Shown here: one piece after another, positions 26,019 through 36,300 of the stretch
How positions within the stretch are numbered: the first letter of the stretch is position 1
How the letters are laid out: the number at the start of each line of letters is the position of its first letter
Virus record (IMG/VR): IMGVR_UViG_3300027759_000045
Span: 186,001 to 250,000 of that record
DNA length: 64,000 nt
From: a virus
Direction: 5' to 3' (one strand)
The notes under the pieces: generated by a model
What the model was told of the DNA's origin: nothing
What the model saw: only the letters and a program-made list of their open reading frames with translations
Databases searched by the model: none
Program-made: the position numbers and the translations under genes

Positions 26019-26049
26019 AAATCCCCACTAAGTACTGTGGGGATTTTTT
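26019..26049 (+). terminator. Strong intrinsic terminator
   Basis: AAATCCCCAC-(8-base loop)-GTGGGGATTT, 10-bp stem, six T ending at 26049. The next gene's ATG begins at the very next base. Confidence 0.88.
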
Positions 26050-26637
26050 ATGACTATAGCATTTGTGTTAGGCAACGGAGTCAGTAGGTCTGGACTGCCG
26101 TTGGAACACATTCAAACATTGGGAAAAGTATATGGCTGTAACGCTCTTTATAGAGAGTTCACACCAGACGTTCTTGTGGCAACAGATCGCCCAATTGCCC
26201 AACTGATACAAGAAACTGGCTATTCTGCCCAACATCGATTCTACACAAGAAAACCCATTCCTGGTCTGGGTGCTGTGGCAGTGCCCAAAGAGTACTACGG
26301 CTTTAGTTCTGGTCCAAATGCTGTGGGAATTGCGGCCAAAAATCAACACGGTAGGATCTACTTGATAGGATTTGACATGGGTCCCAATGTACACAAACAG
26401 TTTAACAACATGTATGCAGGCACAGAGTTTTACAAGCCCACGGATTCACGTCCAACTTTTACTGGAAATTGGGTAAAACAACTCACAACCATTGCCAAAG
26501 ATCATCCCGATACCGAATTTATTCGAGTCTGTGGCAACACCACAGCACGATTACCGGAGTTAGACCGGATCAAAAACTTGGCCCATGAGGATTTGAGTAC
26601 CTTTGTAATGCGGATAAATAATCAAAAGGATCTCTAA
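26050..26637 (+). CDS. Rossmann-like protein, possible sugar-related enzyme
   Basis: 195 aa. Motifs: FVLGNGVSRSG (Gly-rich loop), KVYGCNALYREFTPDVLVATD, and SSGPNAVGIAAKNQHGRIYLIGFDMG. The pattern recalls DUF115/MptE-like or nucleotide-sugar-type enzymes seen near phage fibre genes. The protein at 42298 shares the second half of this pattern. Its ATG directly follows a terminator T-run and has no SD apart from GGGG in the hairpin, so translation may use read-through RNA. The last codons contain a late promoter for the next gene. Confidence 0.6.
   Translation: MTIAFVLGNGVSRSGLPLEHIQTLGKVYGCNALYREFTPDVLVATDRPIAQLIQETGYSAQHRFYTRKPIPGLGAVAVPKEYYGFSSGPNAVGIAAKNQHGRIYLIGFDMGPNVHKQFNNMYAGTEFYKPTDSRPTFTGNWVKQLTTIAKDHPDTEFIRVCGNTTARLPELDRIKNLAHEDLSTFVMRINNQKDL
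26614..26621 (+). promoter_or_regulatory. Putative late promoter (ATAAATAA)
   Basis: Inside the end of the preceding gene, 16 bases before the ATG at 26638. Confidence 0.45.
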
Positions 26638-27249
26638 ATGGCTACAGTAAAAACTACCAGCGGCGACTATACCATCACAGTGGCAAATGGTCTTGGCCTC
26701 TTAACCATCAATGCCGATCTTGATGTAGTTGGTAATATTACATATATTGATTCAACAGAACTCAAAGTCACTGACCCATTCATCACTGTGGCTGCCAACA
26801 ACAACGGTGCAATACAAAGCATGGGCTTGGTGGCTCAAAAAACAACCACAACTTTTGCAGGCTTGCGATTTAACACAGTATCGGGCGATTGGGAAATCAG
26901 TGACAGTGTTGACGCCAATGGCGCACCAATATCTGCATATGTAACAATTGCTTCCGGTAATATAAGCACCTCACCAGGTGCACCTGTTAATTCTGTGCAG
27001 TTTAACAATGCTGGTACCTTTGGTGGTAACAGCAAATTTACATTTGATTCTGCAAATACCAAAGTGGGCATAACAGGGCAATTGGTGTTGGGCAACATAG
27101 CCACAACGCCCGCAGCCACAGCAAACTCTGCCGCACTGTACAACAACACCGAAGGCGCTGGCGGAACTGGTGTGTACGTCAGAAGCACAACTGTCGACGA
27201 CGAATTAATTAGCAAACGCAAGGCTCTTGCATACAGTCTTGTACTTTAA
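26638..27249 (+). CDS. Fibre-type structural protein
   Basis: 203 aa, Thr/Asn/Gly/Val-rich beta sequence. It contains DVVGNITYIDSTELKVTDPFITVAANNNG, a module also found near residues 75-100 of the giant fibre (IDTNITTIEDPVILLAS). SPGAPVNSVQFNNAG follows, typical of trimeric fibre heads. The C-terminus is VDDELISKRKALAYSLVL. First gene of the fibre cassette. Probably a fibre subunit or connector. Confidence 0.65.
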   Translation: MATVKTTSGDYTITVANGLGLLTINADLDVVGNITYIDSTELKVTDPFITVAANNNGAIQSMGLVAQKTTTTFAGLRFNTVSGDWEISDSVDANGAPISAYVTIASGNISTSPGAPVNSVQFNNAGTFGGNSKFTFDSANTKVGITGQLVLGNIATTPAATANSAALYNNTEGAGGTGVYVRSTTVDDELISKRKALAYSLVL

Positions 27250-27258
27250 GGAATCAAA

Positions 27259-27591
27259 ATGGCAATCACCAATACACGATTAACAACAACCACACCAACC
27301 ACAGTATTTGAAGCAGTTGGACAACAGGCAATCACCACAATATATTTGTGCAACACAACAGGAACAGATGTTTCTGTCAATGTATTTGCAATCAACAGTG
27401 ATGACAGTGTTGGCGCTGCTTTTGAAAATATGATTTACAATCAGATTTTACTCACTGCTGGCAGCGGCAACATAGGTGACACCTATGTTATATCAACAGA
27501 AAGACTTATACTAGACAACGGCGATCTCATTGATGTTGAAGCAAACATTGCTGATTGTGTCACTGTTACAGTGAGTTCGATCGCAGTGTAA
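27259..27591 (+). CDS. Small fibre/decoration-type structural protein
   Basis: 110 aa, all-beta appearance: VFEAVGQQAITTIYLCNTTGTDVSVNVFAIN, ILLTAGSGNIGDTYVISTERLILDNGDLIDVEAN. SD AAGGAATC. No recognised family; its place in the fibre cassette suggests a baseplate- or fibre-associated beta-sandwich. Confidence 0.6.
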   Translation: MAITNTRLTTTTPTTVFEAVGQQAITTIYLCNTTGTDVSVNVFAINSDDSVGAAFENMIYNQILLTAGSGNIGDTYVISTERLILDNGDLIDVEANIADCVTVTVSSIAV

Positions 27592-27592
27592 C

Positions 27593-27991
27593 ATGGGAAA
27601 TTGGGTCAAAAATCGCCGACTAGAATCTGGTAGTACATCAGTGGTCATGCCAACTGGCAGCTCGGCCACTCGCCCGGACGCACCTGTGTTTGGACAATTT
27701 AGATTCAACACTGACATAGGATTGATTGAATTCTACAACGGTGCTGTATGGTCTCCTCTGTCCGCTGGTGGGTCCATTGCTTATACAGTTGATGATTTTG
27801 TGGGCAACGGCATTACCACAGTGTTCACCATGTCCGTACAAGAAGCAACAGCACAACAGATCATTGTGTTTATTGGCAGCGTGTATCAGATACCAGTGAC
27901 AAATTACACAGTTAACGGTGGATTTGATATCACATTTACCAGTGCGCCGCCATTAGGTCTTCCAGTCAACGTGATTCATAGCACAACCTGA
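27593..27991 (+). CDS. Small fibre module protein (free-standing RYN/GDGST module)
   Basis: 132 aa. After ATRPDAPVFGQFRFNTDIGLIEFYNGAVWSPL it carries FVGNGITTVFTMS and SVYQIPVTNYTVNGGFDITFTSAPP. The same two-part module occurs inside the 447-aa protein at 31762 and the giant fibre at 33315. Here it makes up almost the whole protein. One base separates it from the preceding stop, so the pair is probably co-translated. Confidence 0.65.
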   Translation: MGNWVKNRRLESGSTSVVMPTGSSATRPDAPVFGQFRFNTDIGLIEFYNGAVWSPLSAGGSIAYTVDDFVGNGITTVFTMSVQEATAQQIIVFIGSVYQIPVTNYTVNGGFDITFTSAPPLGLPVNVIHSTT

Positions 27992-28004
27992 GTGTTGCAT
28001 CAAC

Positions 28005-28010
28005 TAAATA
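28005..28010 (+). promoter_or_regulatory. Putative late promoter (CTAAATAC)
   Basis: TAAATA in the 39-base gap between fibre genes, 20 bases before the ATG at 28031; SD AAGGGA follows. Confidence 0.45.
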
Positions 28011-28030
28011 CCCTATAAGGGAAAAAATCA

Positions 28031-31000
28031 ATGGCTATTAGCAAAATTGCAGGACAGATGTTAAAGAACACTCTCGAAAGAGATGGTTCTAATCTGGCAA
28101 TTTCTGACACAGTAGCCGACACCCCGGTTGTCTTTGTTGACGTTGTAAATTCCAGAGTTGGTGTTAACAACGCAACTCCTGCTCAAGCACTTGATATTGT
28201 TGGCAATGCTATAGCCAACAATCTTTTTTCGTCCGACACTGTCAGCGCAGTTGGCAACATTATCGGTGGTAACGTCAATACCGCAGGTGTAATGAGTGCT
28301 GTTGGCAATATCATTGCCAACGTTGGTAGTTACTTCATCGGCAACGGTAGCCTATTAACAGGCATTGATGCCACCAGTATTCAGAATGGCAATAGCAATG
28401 TAAAAGTCTATGCCAATGCAAATGTAGCCACCAGTGTAGGCGGCACAGCCAATGTATTTTTAGTCACTGGCACAGGTGCTAACGTTGCTGGCACAGTCAA
28501 CGCCACAGGAAATCTTGTTGCCAATGGTGTAACGCTATCTGGCAATGCTATATCGGCGGCATCTGGAAAGTTGGCGCTCGGATCAAATGCTAATATCTTA
28601 ATCACTGGTGGATCGGCAAATTATGTACTGAGTACTGATGGCAGCGGCAACTTGTCCTGGTCGTCAGCAGGGTCAATTGGGGTCATTGGTAATGTCATTC
28701 CGCTAGGAACACCCACTGATGGTAATCTAGCAGGCAACACTGTGGCATACGATGGCTGGACAACTGCTACTTTTGTAACAGATAGTGTGGATGATCTTAA
28801 TCAAGTAGCACTAAACATTGCCAAAGGAACTTTTGTTGGCCAAGCCAATCTTGTGGCCAATGTAACATCCGGCCCAAGTCCACTAAGTGTAGCCTTCACT
28901 GGCACCTATGTAGGTACAGCCACTAATTTTTTATGGGACTTTGGTGATAGTACCACAGCATCCACACAGAACCCTACAAAAACCTACAGCAATGTATCAG
29001 GCGGACAATTCTCGGTTACATTTACAGCGTGGAATGCCAATGGTACCTATGCTGGCAATGCTGCCGCCGGAGCCAAAGGATCAGTTGATTCCACCACTCG
29101 CACAGATTACATCACTCTGTTTACCCCGTTGCCGATACCATCGTTTACCACAAGTCCAACGACATTAGACACTGGTAGCAGTGTAACACTAACCAACACC
29201 AGTCTGTATGCTACATCTTATTCAATTAACTACGGCGATGGTAATATTGTTAACCCTGGCAATAGTTTTACCACCAACAGTCACACCTACACAAATTCGG
29301 CCAATGTAGACACTATCTATGGAATTAATTTAACTGGCACAAATCAAACAGCAGGAAATGCACCACCATACAGTGTAACATCAGCTAACACCAACGTCAA
29401 GGTGTACACACAGCAAAGTCCTGCAATCACTGCCAACATTGCAACAACCATTAACTATGCATCCACCTCTGGTGGAGTGGTAAGTTTCCGTAACGACACT
29501 CCAGGCACGCCAGGAAACACCGCAAGTTTTGGTGCTCAACAATTGTATAACTTCCAGTGGGGAGACAGCACTGCCAACAGCAATATCAATATTCAAACTG
29601 GCCTAGCAGGCAACCCTGGAGCAGCCAACGTCACACATGCGTTTGCACTGACATCACTGCAACAAAATGCAGCCACCTCAGTAAGTTACACTGCAAATCT
29701 TTGGTTGTATACCGGATTCAGTACCAGCCCGTTTAAGTCTAGCAATGTTACAATTACAATTGAACCAGAAGTTCGTGCCAATTTTATAGGCACCAGCAAC
29801 ACACAGACTGATGCAACTGGATACACATCAAATGCTCAAGTAGGTTACCTGTATACCGATTATAACGGTCTCGATCGTAGTTTGTTTAATTTCAGCAACG
29901 ACACTTCTCCTAATGTAGCATTTACAGGAAACGTGTTCAATTGGACCTGGGGAGATACCACAGCAAACACCGGCATAACTAGTCGAGCCAATATTACTCA
30001 TTCATATCAAAGTGCTGTGGGATCTCCAACCACTGGAACTAAAACAGTGGCATTACAGGCCAACGGCACACCAGGAACTCTTTCACAAACTAACACGCTG
30101 ACACGAACTGCTTACATCACAATATTATCTAATCCTACAGCACCTATTAATCTCAGCGGATTTAGTAATGTGACCATAGCCAACACAAGTCAAGGAACCA
30201 GTCCGTTGTTAGCAGCCGGTGCCACAGACAACACTGGCGGCAATATTGTGGCCAACGGCATATCAGTGACCAGATTTGCCACAACTACTCCTATTGCCAC
30301 TGCTGGTAATGTAACTCTTGCCAACACAGCAACCACTGGCACATTGACTGCTTATGTAAACAATGTAGCCGCTGGCAATGTGACTTTTACCACTGGCGGA
30401 AACACAGTTGGCACAGCGGGAGCATTGGTTGTGTCTGCAGATCGAGACCTGCACATATCCAATGCCGCTGTTCCTACCGGTTTTTACAAGGTATTTTCAG
30501 CCAACATCAGCAATAGTCTAGCAAGTCTGAGCACAGGATACAACAATTATAAATTTGTTCACAGTACCAGTGGTAACACAAACTATGTGGGATTTGTCAA
30601 GGACAATTTAAATTCTGCTCCTACTTTGGTAACCAGCAACGTGGTCATGTCTGGCAATGTTAGTGGAACCTATACGTATATTTCTGGAATACCATACTAC
30701 AGTGCTACTGGAAGTCCCAGCATAACTGTGTCGGCCTTGGAACTGCAAAACTTCACTGGTCAAACTTTCCGCAGTGCTGATCCGTTTACACTGGGTGCTG
30801 GAACAGCACTTGAGGGAACTGGCTCAATCATAGCCACACAAACTAAAACTTTGGTACAGATCAACGGAACATCCAGTATGCTCACCGGTGCCAATGTCAA
30901 CGCCAACGTGGGTATTGCATCAAACTACACCATGGGCAATGTCAATGTGTTGATCAACGGAGCAGTCAATGCTGTGGCAAATGTCACGGCCAATATATTC

Positions 31001-31762
31001 AACGTTGTTGGTACCAGCACCACAGTTCAATTGCCAACCAAGATACAGGTAAATGCTGTGGCCAATACTGGCATCAGTGAAGGCAACATTGCTGTCAGCG
31101 CCACACTGGGATCTGTGTACACTGACAATGGTTTACGCATAACCGGTTTTGGTGCCGGTGCCAACACCCCAGCATTCAGTGGTTCCACAAACAACTACAC
31201 TGCCAACGTTTGGGCCGGAGCACAAACCATTGCAGGCACACAAGAAGCAGTTGATCGATACGGTGTAGTTAAACACTATGTGACTGATTTAAGTACAGGA
31301 TATTTGCCTGTGGGGCCTGATCTTGCCACAGGACGCAGTGGACTACAATATTTTACTTTTGCATTCCGTAGAGCCACCATGGCCAACTTTGACATTAGAC
31401 TAACCACCACTACCGGCATTGCTGGTCTGTGGATTGCGGCGCCCGGAACCACAATAGATACAAATATTTCTGGCACAGGTCCTTCGTCAAGTCTTAACGG
31501 CTGGTTGGTCTGTTCAACACAGTACAATGGATCTGGTGTACCCGGAGCAAACACCGGAGCAGGTGGTGGCAACGGCAGTAACGGAGTAGCACTGACCGGT
31601 GCTGACATTGTGCCACTTAACTCAGCCATTGCCAACGTGAGCTACACTATGACTCTGGGTTCACAAAATTCAAGTAACAGCACAGGTAACAACATTTTAG
31701 TTCGTATAGCATTGAACACTAATCAAACTATCACTGCACTTTCAATAGGAGACGCTGTATAA
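28031..31762 (+). CDS. Tail fibre protein with PKD-like domains
   Basis: 1243 aa. N-terminal fibre module, residues ~1-190, with VSAVGNI and YFIGNGSLLTGI repeats shared with other fibres here. At ~275-640 there are about four PKD-like Ig-fold repeats, marked by FLWDFGDS, SINYGDGN, FQWGDSTAN and WTWGDTTAN, each followed by THxY/THxF-type motifs. The rest is Asn/Thr/Gly-rich beta sequence with a C-terminal segment around VKHYVTDLSTGYLPVGPDLATGRSGLQYFTF, possibly a receptor-binding tip. PKD domains bind polysaccharide or protein surfaces. The stop overlaps the next start (TAATG). Confidence 0.78.
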   Translation: MAISKIAGQMLKNTLERDGSNLAISDTVADTPVVFVDVVNSRVGVNNATPAQALDIVGNAIANNLFSSDTVSAVGNIIGGNVNTAGVMSAVGNIIANVGSYFIGNGSLLTGIDATSIQNGNSNVKVYANANVATSVGGTANVFLVTGTGANVAGTVNATGNLVANGVTLSGNAISAASGKLALGSNANILITGGSANYVLSTDGSGNLSWSSAGSIGVIGNVIPLGTPTDGNLAGNTVAYDGWTTATFVTDSVDDLNQVALNIAKGTFVGQANLVANVTSGPSPLSVAFTGTYVGTATNFLWDFGDSTTASTQNPTKTYSNVSGGQFSVTFTAWNANGTYAGNAAAGAKGSVDSTTRTDYITLFTPLPIPSFTTSPTTLDTGSSVTLTNTSLYATSYSINYGDGNIVNPGNSFTTNSHTYTNSANVDTIYGINLTGTNQTAGNAPPYSVTSANTNVKVYTQQSPAITANIATTINYASTSGGVVSFRNDTPGTPGNTASFGAQQLYNFQWGDSTANSNINIQTGLAGNPGAANVTHAFALTSLQQNAATSVSYTANLWLYTGFSTSPFKSSNVTITIEPEVRANFIGTSNTQTDATGYTSNAQVGYLYTDYNGLDRSLFNFSNDTSPNVAFTGNVFNWTWGDTTANTGITSRANITHSYQSAVGSPTTGTKTVALQANGTPGTLSQTNTLTRTAYITILSNPTAPINLSGFSNVTIANTSQGTSPLLAAGATDNTGGNIVANGISVTRFATTTPIATAGNVTLANTATTGTLTAYVNNVAAGNVTFTTGGNTVGTAGALVVSADRDLHISNAAVPTGFYKVFSANISNSLASLSTGYNNYKFVHSTSGNTNYVGFVKDNLNSAPTLVTSNVVMSGNVSGTYTYISGIPYYSATGSPSITVSALELQNFTGQTFRSADPFTLGAGTALEGTGSIIATQTKTLVQINGTSSMLTGANVNANVGIASNYTMGNVNVLINGAVNAVANVTANIFNVVGTSTTVQLPTKIQVNAVANTGISEGNIAVSATLGSVYTDNGLRITGFGAGANTPAFSGSTNNYTANVWAGAQTIAGTQEAVDRYGVVKHYVTDLSTGYLPVGPDLATGRSGLQYFTFAFRRATMANFDIRLTTTTGIAGLWIAAPGTTIDTNISGTGPSSSLNGWLVCSTQYNGSGVPGANTGAGGGNGSNGVALTGADIVPLNSAIANVSYTMTLGSQNSSNSTGNNILVRIALNTNQTITALSIGDAV

Positions 31763-33105
31763 TGGCTGCTACATTTGGTGAAAGTCAAAAACTAGATTAT
31801 CTCTGGAAAAAAGTTGGTTACGGTGTAGCTAAGACTTCTATTCCTCCGCCCGGAAGTGGCAGTAAAGAAGCGTTTAACGAAAGCATAGCCAGCCCGTTGT
31901 TGTATCGCGGCGACCTAGTGTGGAAAGACAGCGGCAGTATTCCGAGCAGTCCTCCCAGTGATACCACATCAATAGTACAGGTTTACAAAGATGGTGGAGG
32001 AGTAGGATACAGTGCCACTGTGCAATGTACAGAAGATCTTACAGCACCAGACAACCAAACTTGGAAAACCAATCTTACCAATTGGATACCTACACAATTT
32101 GGCGACAACTATTTGGTGTTGGTTTATGTAGACACCACTGGGTCCACTACTCCACAAACCACTGGCACCAGATTGTTCCAGGCCGGTTCCGGCAGTGACG
32201 ATACTTGGTTTTTTGATTATCAAGCAGGCATTTTAAACTTCAACGGTGCCGCAATTCCGTCGGTTATTGCTGGAGGAGTCGCTGGAAAATCTGTTTTTAT
32301 TGTGGGCTACAGATATGTAGGACCATTTGGTGTGGGCGGCGACACTGGAAACATTACTTTTGCTAATACCACAATCAGCACCAACTTGGCCAATGGAAAC
32401 ATTACCCTAACTGCCACAGGCAACGGACTTGTGACCATATCTGGAACCAGCGGTGTAACAATACCGTTTGGTAACACAGTACAACGTCCTAATCCGGCAG
32501 TAGAAGGCACACTGCGATACAACAACGCCTTAAATCAGACTGAAATTTACACTGGATCTGACTGGGAAAGCGTTGGCGGAACAAGCGCAACTATTACCAA
32601 TCAAACCATCACACCAGATGGATCCAGCGTTACTTACACACTGGATGAGTCAGCCACTGCTGATGGAATTTTGGTCACAATCAACGGTATTAGTCAAACG
32701 CCAAATGTTGCCTACACAGTGTCAACCAATCAAATTACATTTGCTGACGCTCCAGAAACAACAGACATTATACAGATACGATTTATTTCAATTGTCAGCA
32801 CAGTGACATCCATAACAAATTCTGCAGGCACAGCAACTCTGAACACCACTGCCGCGGGCAACATTGATTTTGAAATAAGCAGTGTAACTGCGGCTCAGGT
32901 GACCAGCACTAAAATATTAAATATCAGTGCTGGACACAGTCTGCAACTGCCTGCATACACAGTGACTCAAGCAAATGCATTGGGTAATGTTGCAACTGGT
33001 CAGGTGATCTATGTGTCCAATGGTGCTGCCGGGTCGCCTTGTCTAGCAGTGTACACAAGTGGTGCCTGGAAGCAAGTGGCCATTGGCAGCACTATTACGA
33101 CTTGA
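31762..33105 (+). CDS. Fibre-associated structural protein
   Basis: 447 aa. N-terminal domain: FGESQKLDYLWKKVGYGVAKT and SPLLYRGDLVWKDSG, then DDTWFFDYQAGILNF, resembling connector domains of fibre proteins. The middle has NTVQRPNPAVEGTLRYNNALNQTEIYTGSDW and the GDGS-type module (ITPDGSSVTYTLDES, NGISQTPNVAYTVS). The C-terminus is beta-rich. It overlaps the PKD fibre stop by one base. No terminator motif was seen before the ~209-base gap that follows. Confidence 0.68.
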   Translation: MAATFGESQKLDYLWKKVGYGVAKTSIPPPGSGSKEAFNESIASPLLYRGDLVWKDSGSIPSSPPSDTTSIVQVYKDGGGVGYSATVQCTEDLTAPDNQTWKTNLTNWIPTQFGDNYLVLVYVDTTGSTTPQTTGTRLFQAGSGSDDTWFFDYQAGILNFNGAAIPSVIAGGVAGKSVFIVGYRYVGPFGVGGDTGNITFANTTISTNLANGNITLTATGNGLVTISGTSGVTIPFGNTVQRPNPAVEGTLRYNNALNQTEIYTGSDWESVGGTSATITNQTITPDGSSVTYTLDESATADGILVTINGISQTPNVAYTVSTNQITFADAPETTDIIQIRFISIVSTVTSITNSAGTATLNTTAAGNIDFEISSVTAAQVTSTKILNISAGHSLQLPAYTVTQANALGNVATGQVIYVSNGAAGSPCLAVYTSGAWKQVAIGSTITT

Positions 33106-33129
33106 TCTGCACTGAAATAACGCATAATG

Positions 33130-33170
33130 TTAGATGTTTTTACCCGATTGGTAAATAATTATACATCTAA
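33130..33170. repeat. Interrupted inverted repeat in the gap before the giant fibre gene
   Basis: TTAGATGT (33130-33137) pairs with ACATCTAA (33163-33170), with an inner TTTACC/GGTAAA stem around CGATT. The right arm contains TAAATAA. The 209-base gap 33106-33314 otherwise holds only AT-rich sequence, a TAAATAC motif and an SD. Confidence 0.6.
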
Positions 33171-33242
33171 TAAACACCCAACGCAATAAATTTATTTCAC
33201 ACTGATTGTTAAACTGAGCAGTGTGCTTTGTCACGACTTTGG

Positions 33243-33249
33243 TAAATAC
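33243..33249 (+). promoter_or_regulatory. Putative late promoter (TAAATAC)
   Basis: TAAATAC, with TTATAAATTT just behind it, about 65 bases before the giant fibre start. Confidence 0.45.
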
Positions 33250-33314
33250 ATTATAAATTTAGATTGCTGACATGGTTGTTGGCGATTTTTGAAGTTAAAA
33301 CAGGGGAATTACAA

Positions 33315-36300
33315 ATGGCTGTAACCAGAATTAAGAATAATCAAATCACAGACGCAACCATTGTTGCCAGTTCGAAATTACAGGATTATTCGATCAGTGC
33401 CGCAAAAATCGCAAACAATTTAACCTACGGGTCAAATTTGACAATTGCAGGGAACTTGACTGTTCAAGGCAATAGCACAGCAATTGATACCAACATCACC
33501 ACCATTGAAGATCCAGTTATTTTACTGGCTTCCACTCAGACTGGTGCTCCAGCAGTGGACATTGGTTTCATTGGTCAACGTGGTACCGGCAACAACATTG
33601 CTTTTGTCTGGGACGAAAGCGCACAGACCTTCGTAACAGCATTTACCAGCACTCCTGAGACAGCAACTACAATTGTGGTGTCAGCATATGCCAATCTTAC
33701 CACATTAAATGCCAATGTAACTGCTGGATTAACTGTTGCTGGTCAAAGCAACATTGCCAACTTGACAGTGGCAGCCAACTCTGTTGTGAGTTTTGGTAAT
33801 GTAGTGATCAGCAACGTTGCTAATCCTGTTGCCAACAGTGATGCAGCCACAAAACAGTATGTTACAGATCAATTAGGCAACTCAGCCTTCAGCATCACAG
33901 ACGGTACCACTACAGAAGCAGTCAACGGTGGCGACACAATTGACTTTGATGGAACAACAAATCAAATCACAGTCAATGTAGCATCAGTCAGTGCCAATAC
34001 CAGTAGTATTACTGTTGCATTGGCCAACAATGTTTCAGTGGTTGCCAACGTCACAGTGGGCAACATCTTGGCAGTAACCGGAACAGTCAACAGCAATTTG
34101 ATTCCAACCACAACTGCAACTTATAACCTAGGTGCTGCCGGTTCACTGTGGAAAGATTTATATTTGTCCGGCAACAGTATCTATATTGGTACACAGACTA
34201 TCACATCAAATGCCGAAGGCATTACACTTTCAAATACTGTGGTTGCTGGCAATGTTGCCACATCTGGCACAGTAAGTGCCACAGGAACCGGTACATTTGG
34301 CAATGTCAACACAGGTGGTGCAGTAAGTGCTACCAGTACAGTAACTGGTGGTAATTTGGCCACAGGTGGCACTGTGAGTGCTACCGGAACAGGCACATTT
34401 GGCAACGTTGCTACTGGTGGTACTGTGAGTGCTACTGGTACTGCCACCGTAGGCAATTTAGCCACAGGCGGAACAGTAAGTGCTGTTGGCCTTGGCACAT
34501 TTGGCAACGTAAGTGCAGTTGGCGCAGTTAGTTCTACAACTGTATCTGCTTCTGGTAACATCACAGGTGGCAATTTGGCCACAGGCGGAACAATCAGTTC
34601 AACTGGCGTGGCCACTCTGGGCAATGTCAACACAGGTGGTACTATAAGTGCCACTGGCAACATCACTGGTGGTAACGTATTAACCGGCGGCATTTCAAGT
34701 ACAACAGGAAATGTGCTTGGTGGCAACATCCTAACAGGTGGATTGATCAGTGCAACTGGCAATGGTACATTTGGTAACCTCAGCACAGCAGGTACTTTTG
34801 AAGCTGCAAGTCTAAGTGCTGTTGGTAATGTCACAGGTGGTAACTTAATAAGTTCTGGAATAATCAGTTCAACGGGCACGGCCACATTGGGCAATGTGGC
34901 CACAGGCGGCACGGTAAGTGCTACCAGCACAATCACTGGTGGCAACGTGGCCACAGGTGGCACAATTAGTTCCACAGGCACTGCCACACTGGGCAATGTC
35001 AACACAGGCGGATTGATTTCGGCAACTGGCAACATTACTAGTGCTGGCCTAGGCACATTTGGTAATGTCAATGTAAATGGATTTGTTTCTGCTACCGGTA
35101 ATGTCACCGGTGAGTATGTGATTGCCAACGCAGGATTCCAATCTCCTTCTGTGATTATTACTTCTACTTCTGCCAACAGTGGCATCAGTTTGGTAACCAA
35201 TGGAACAGGTAACATCAATGTCAACACCAGTTTCATCAACGGTGTTAAAGATCCACTGCAAGCACAAGATGCTGCCACCAAGAGTTATGTTGATGCAGTG
35301 GTTCAAGGTCTTGATCCAAAAGCATCTGTACACGCAGCCACATATGTTTCACTGCCTGCTTATGTCTACAACAACGGCACCAGCGGTGTAGGAGCAACTA
35401 TAACTGGTAATGTTGCCGGCAACTTGACTATTGATGGTGAAATAGTTTCATCTGGTCAGCGAGTGCTGGTCAAGAACGAAACCGGCGCATTTGTTAATAA
35501 TTCAACACCATCGGCTGCGTTCAACGGTATCTACGTGGTAACTACAGCAGGTGCTCCTGGTACAGCATATGTATTGACACGTTCTGTAGACTTTGACCTT
35601 GCAGTTGAAATGTACGGTGCGTTCACATTTGTTGAAACTGGTAATATCCAGGCTGACACAGGTTGGATATGTACAAACAACGCCGCAACTGGAATTGTAG
35701 TTGGCACAACATCGATTAACTGGACACAGTTCTCTGGAGCAGGACAGTATACAGCTGGCAATGCACTGTCATTGAATGGCACACAGTTCAACGTCAACAC
35801 TGATGGTTCTGCCAATGCCACAATTGGCATCAACGGTAGTAACCAGTTGATCATCCCGGCCAGTGCTACTCTAACAACACCAAATATTGGTGCGGCAACT
35901 GGCACAAGTTTAACTGCCACAGGCAACGTAGATGCTGGCAATGTGCTAACCGGTGGCTTGGTAAGTGCAACCGGCACCGGCACATTTGGCAACGTAAACA
36001 CAGGTGGTGCAGTCAGTGCAGGTGGCAACGTAACTGGTGTAACATTCGTTGGTAATGTTGCAGCCACTACTGTAAGTGCTTCAGGCAGCATCACAGGTGG
36101 CAATTTGGCCACAGGTGGAACAATCAGTTCCACAGGTACTGCTACATTAGGCAACGTGGCCACAGGCGGTACTATCAGTGCTACCGGTAACATTGACAGC
36201 GGCAATATCAGAACCACCGGCACTGTCAGTGCAACCGGCAATGTTGCTGGCGGCAATATCTTAACAGGCGGATTAGTAAGTGCTACTGGTAACTTGACTG

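Noticed and set aside
33264-33314. TTG start extending the giant fibre by 17 residues
   Set aside because: The ATG at 33315 has an SD and the MAVTRIKNNQITD start typical of fibre proteins; the extension has neither.
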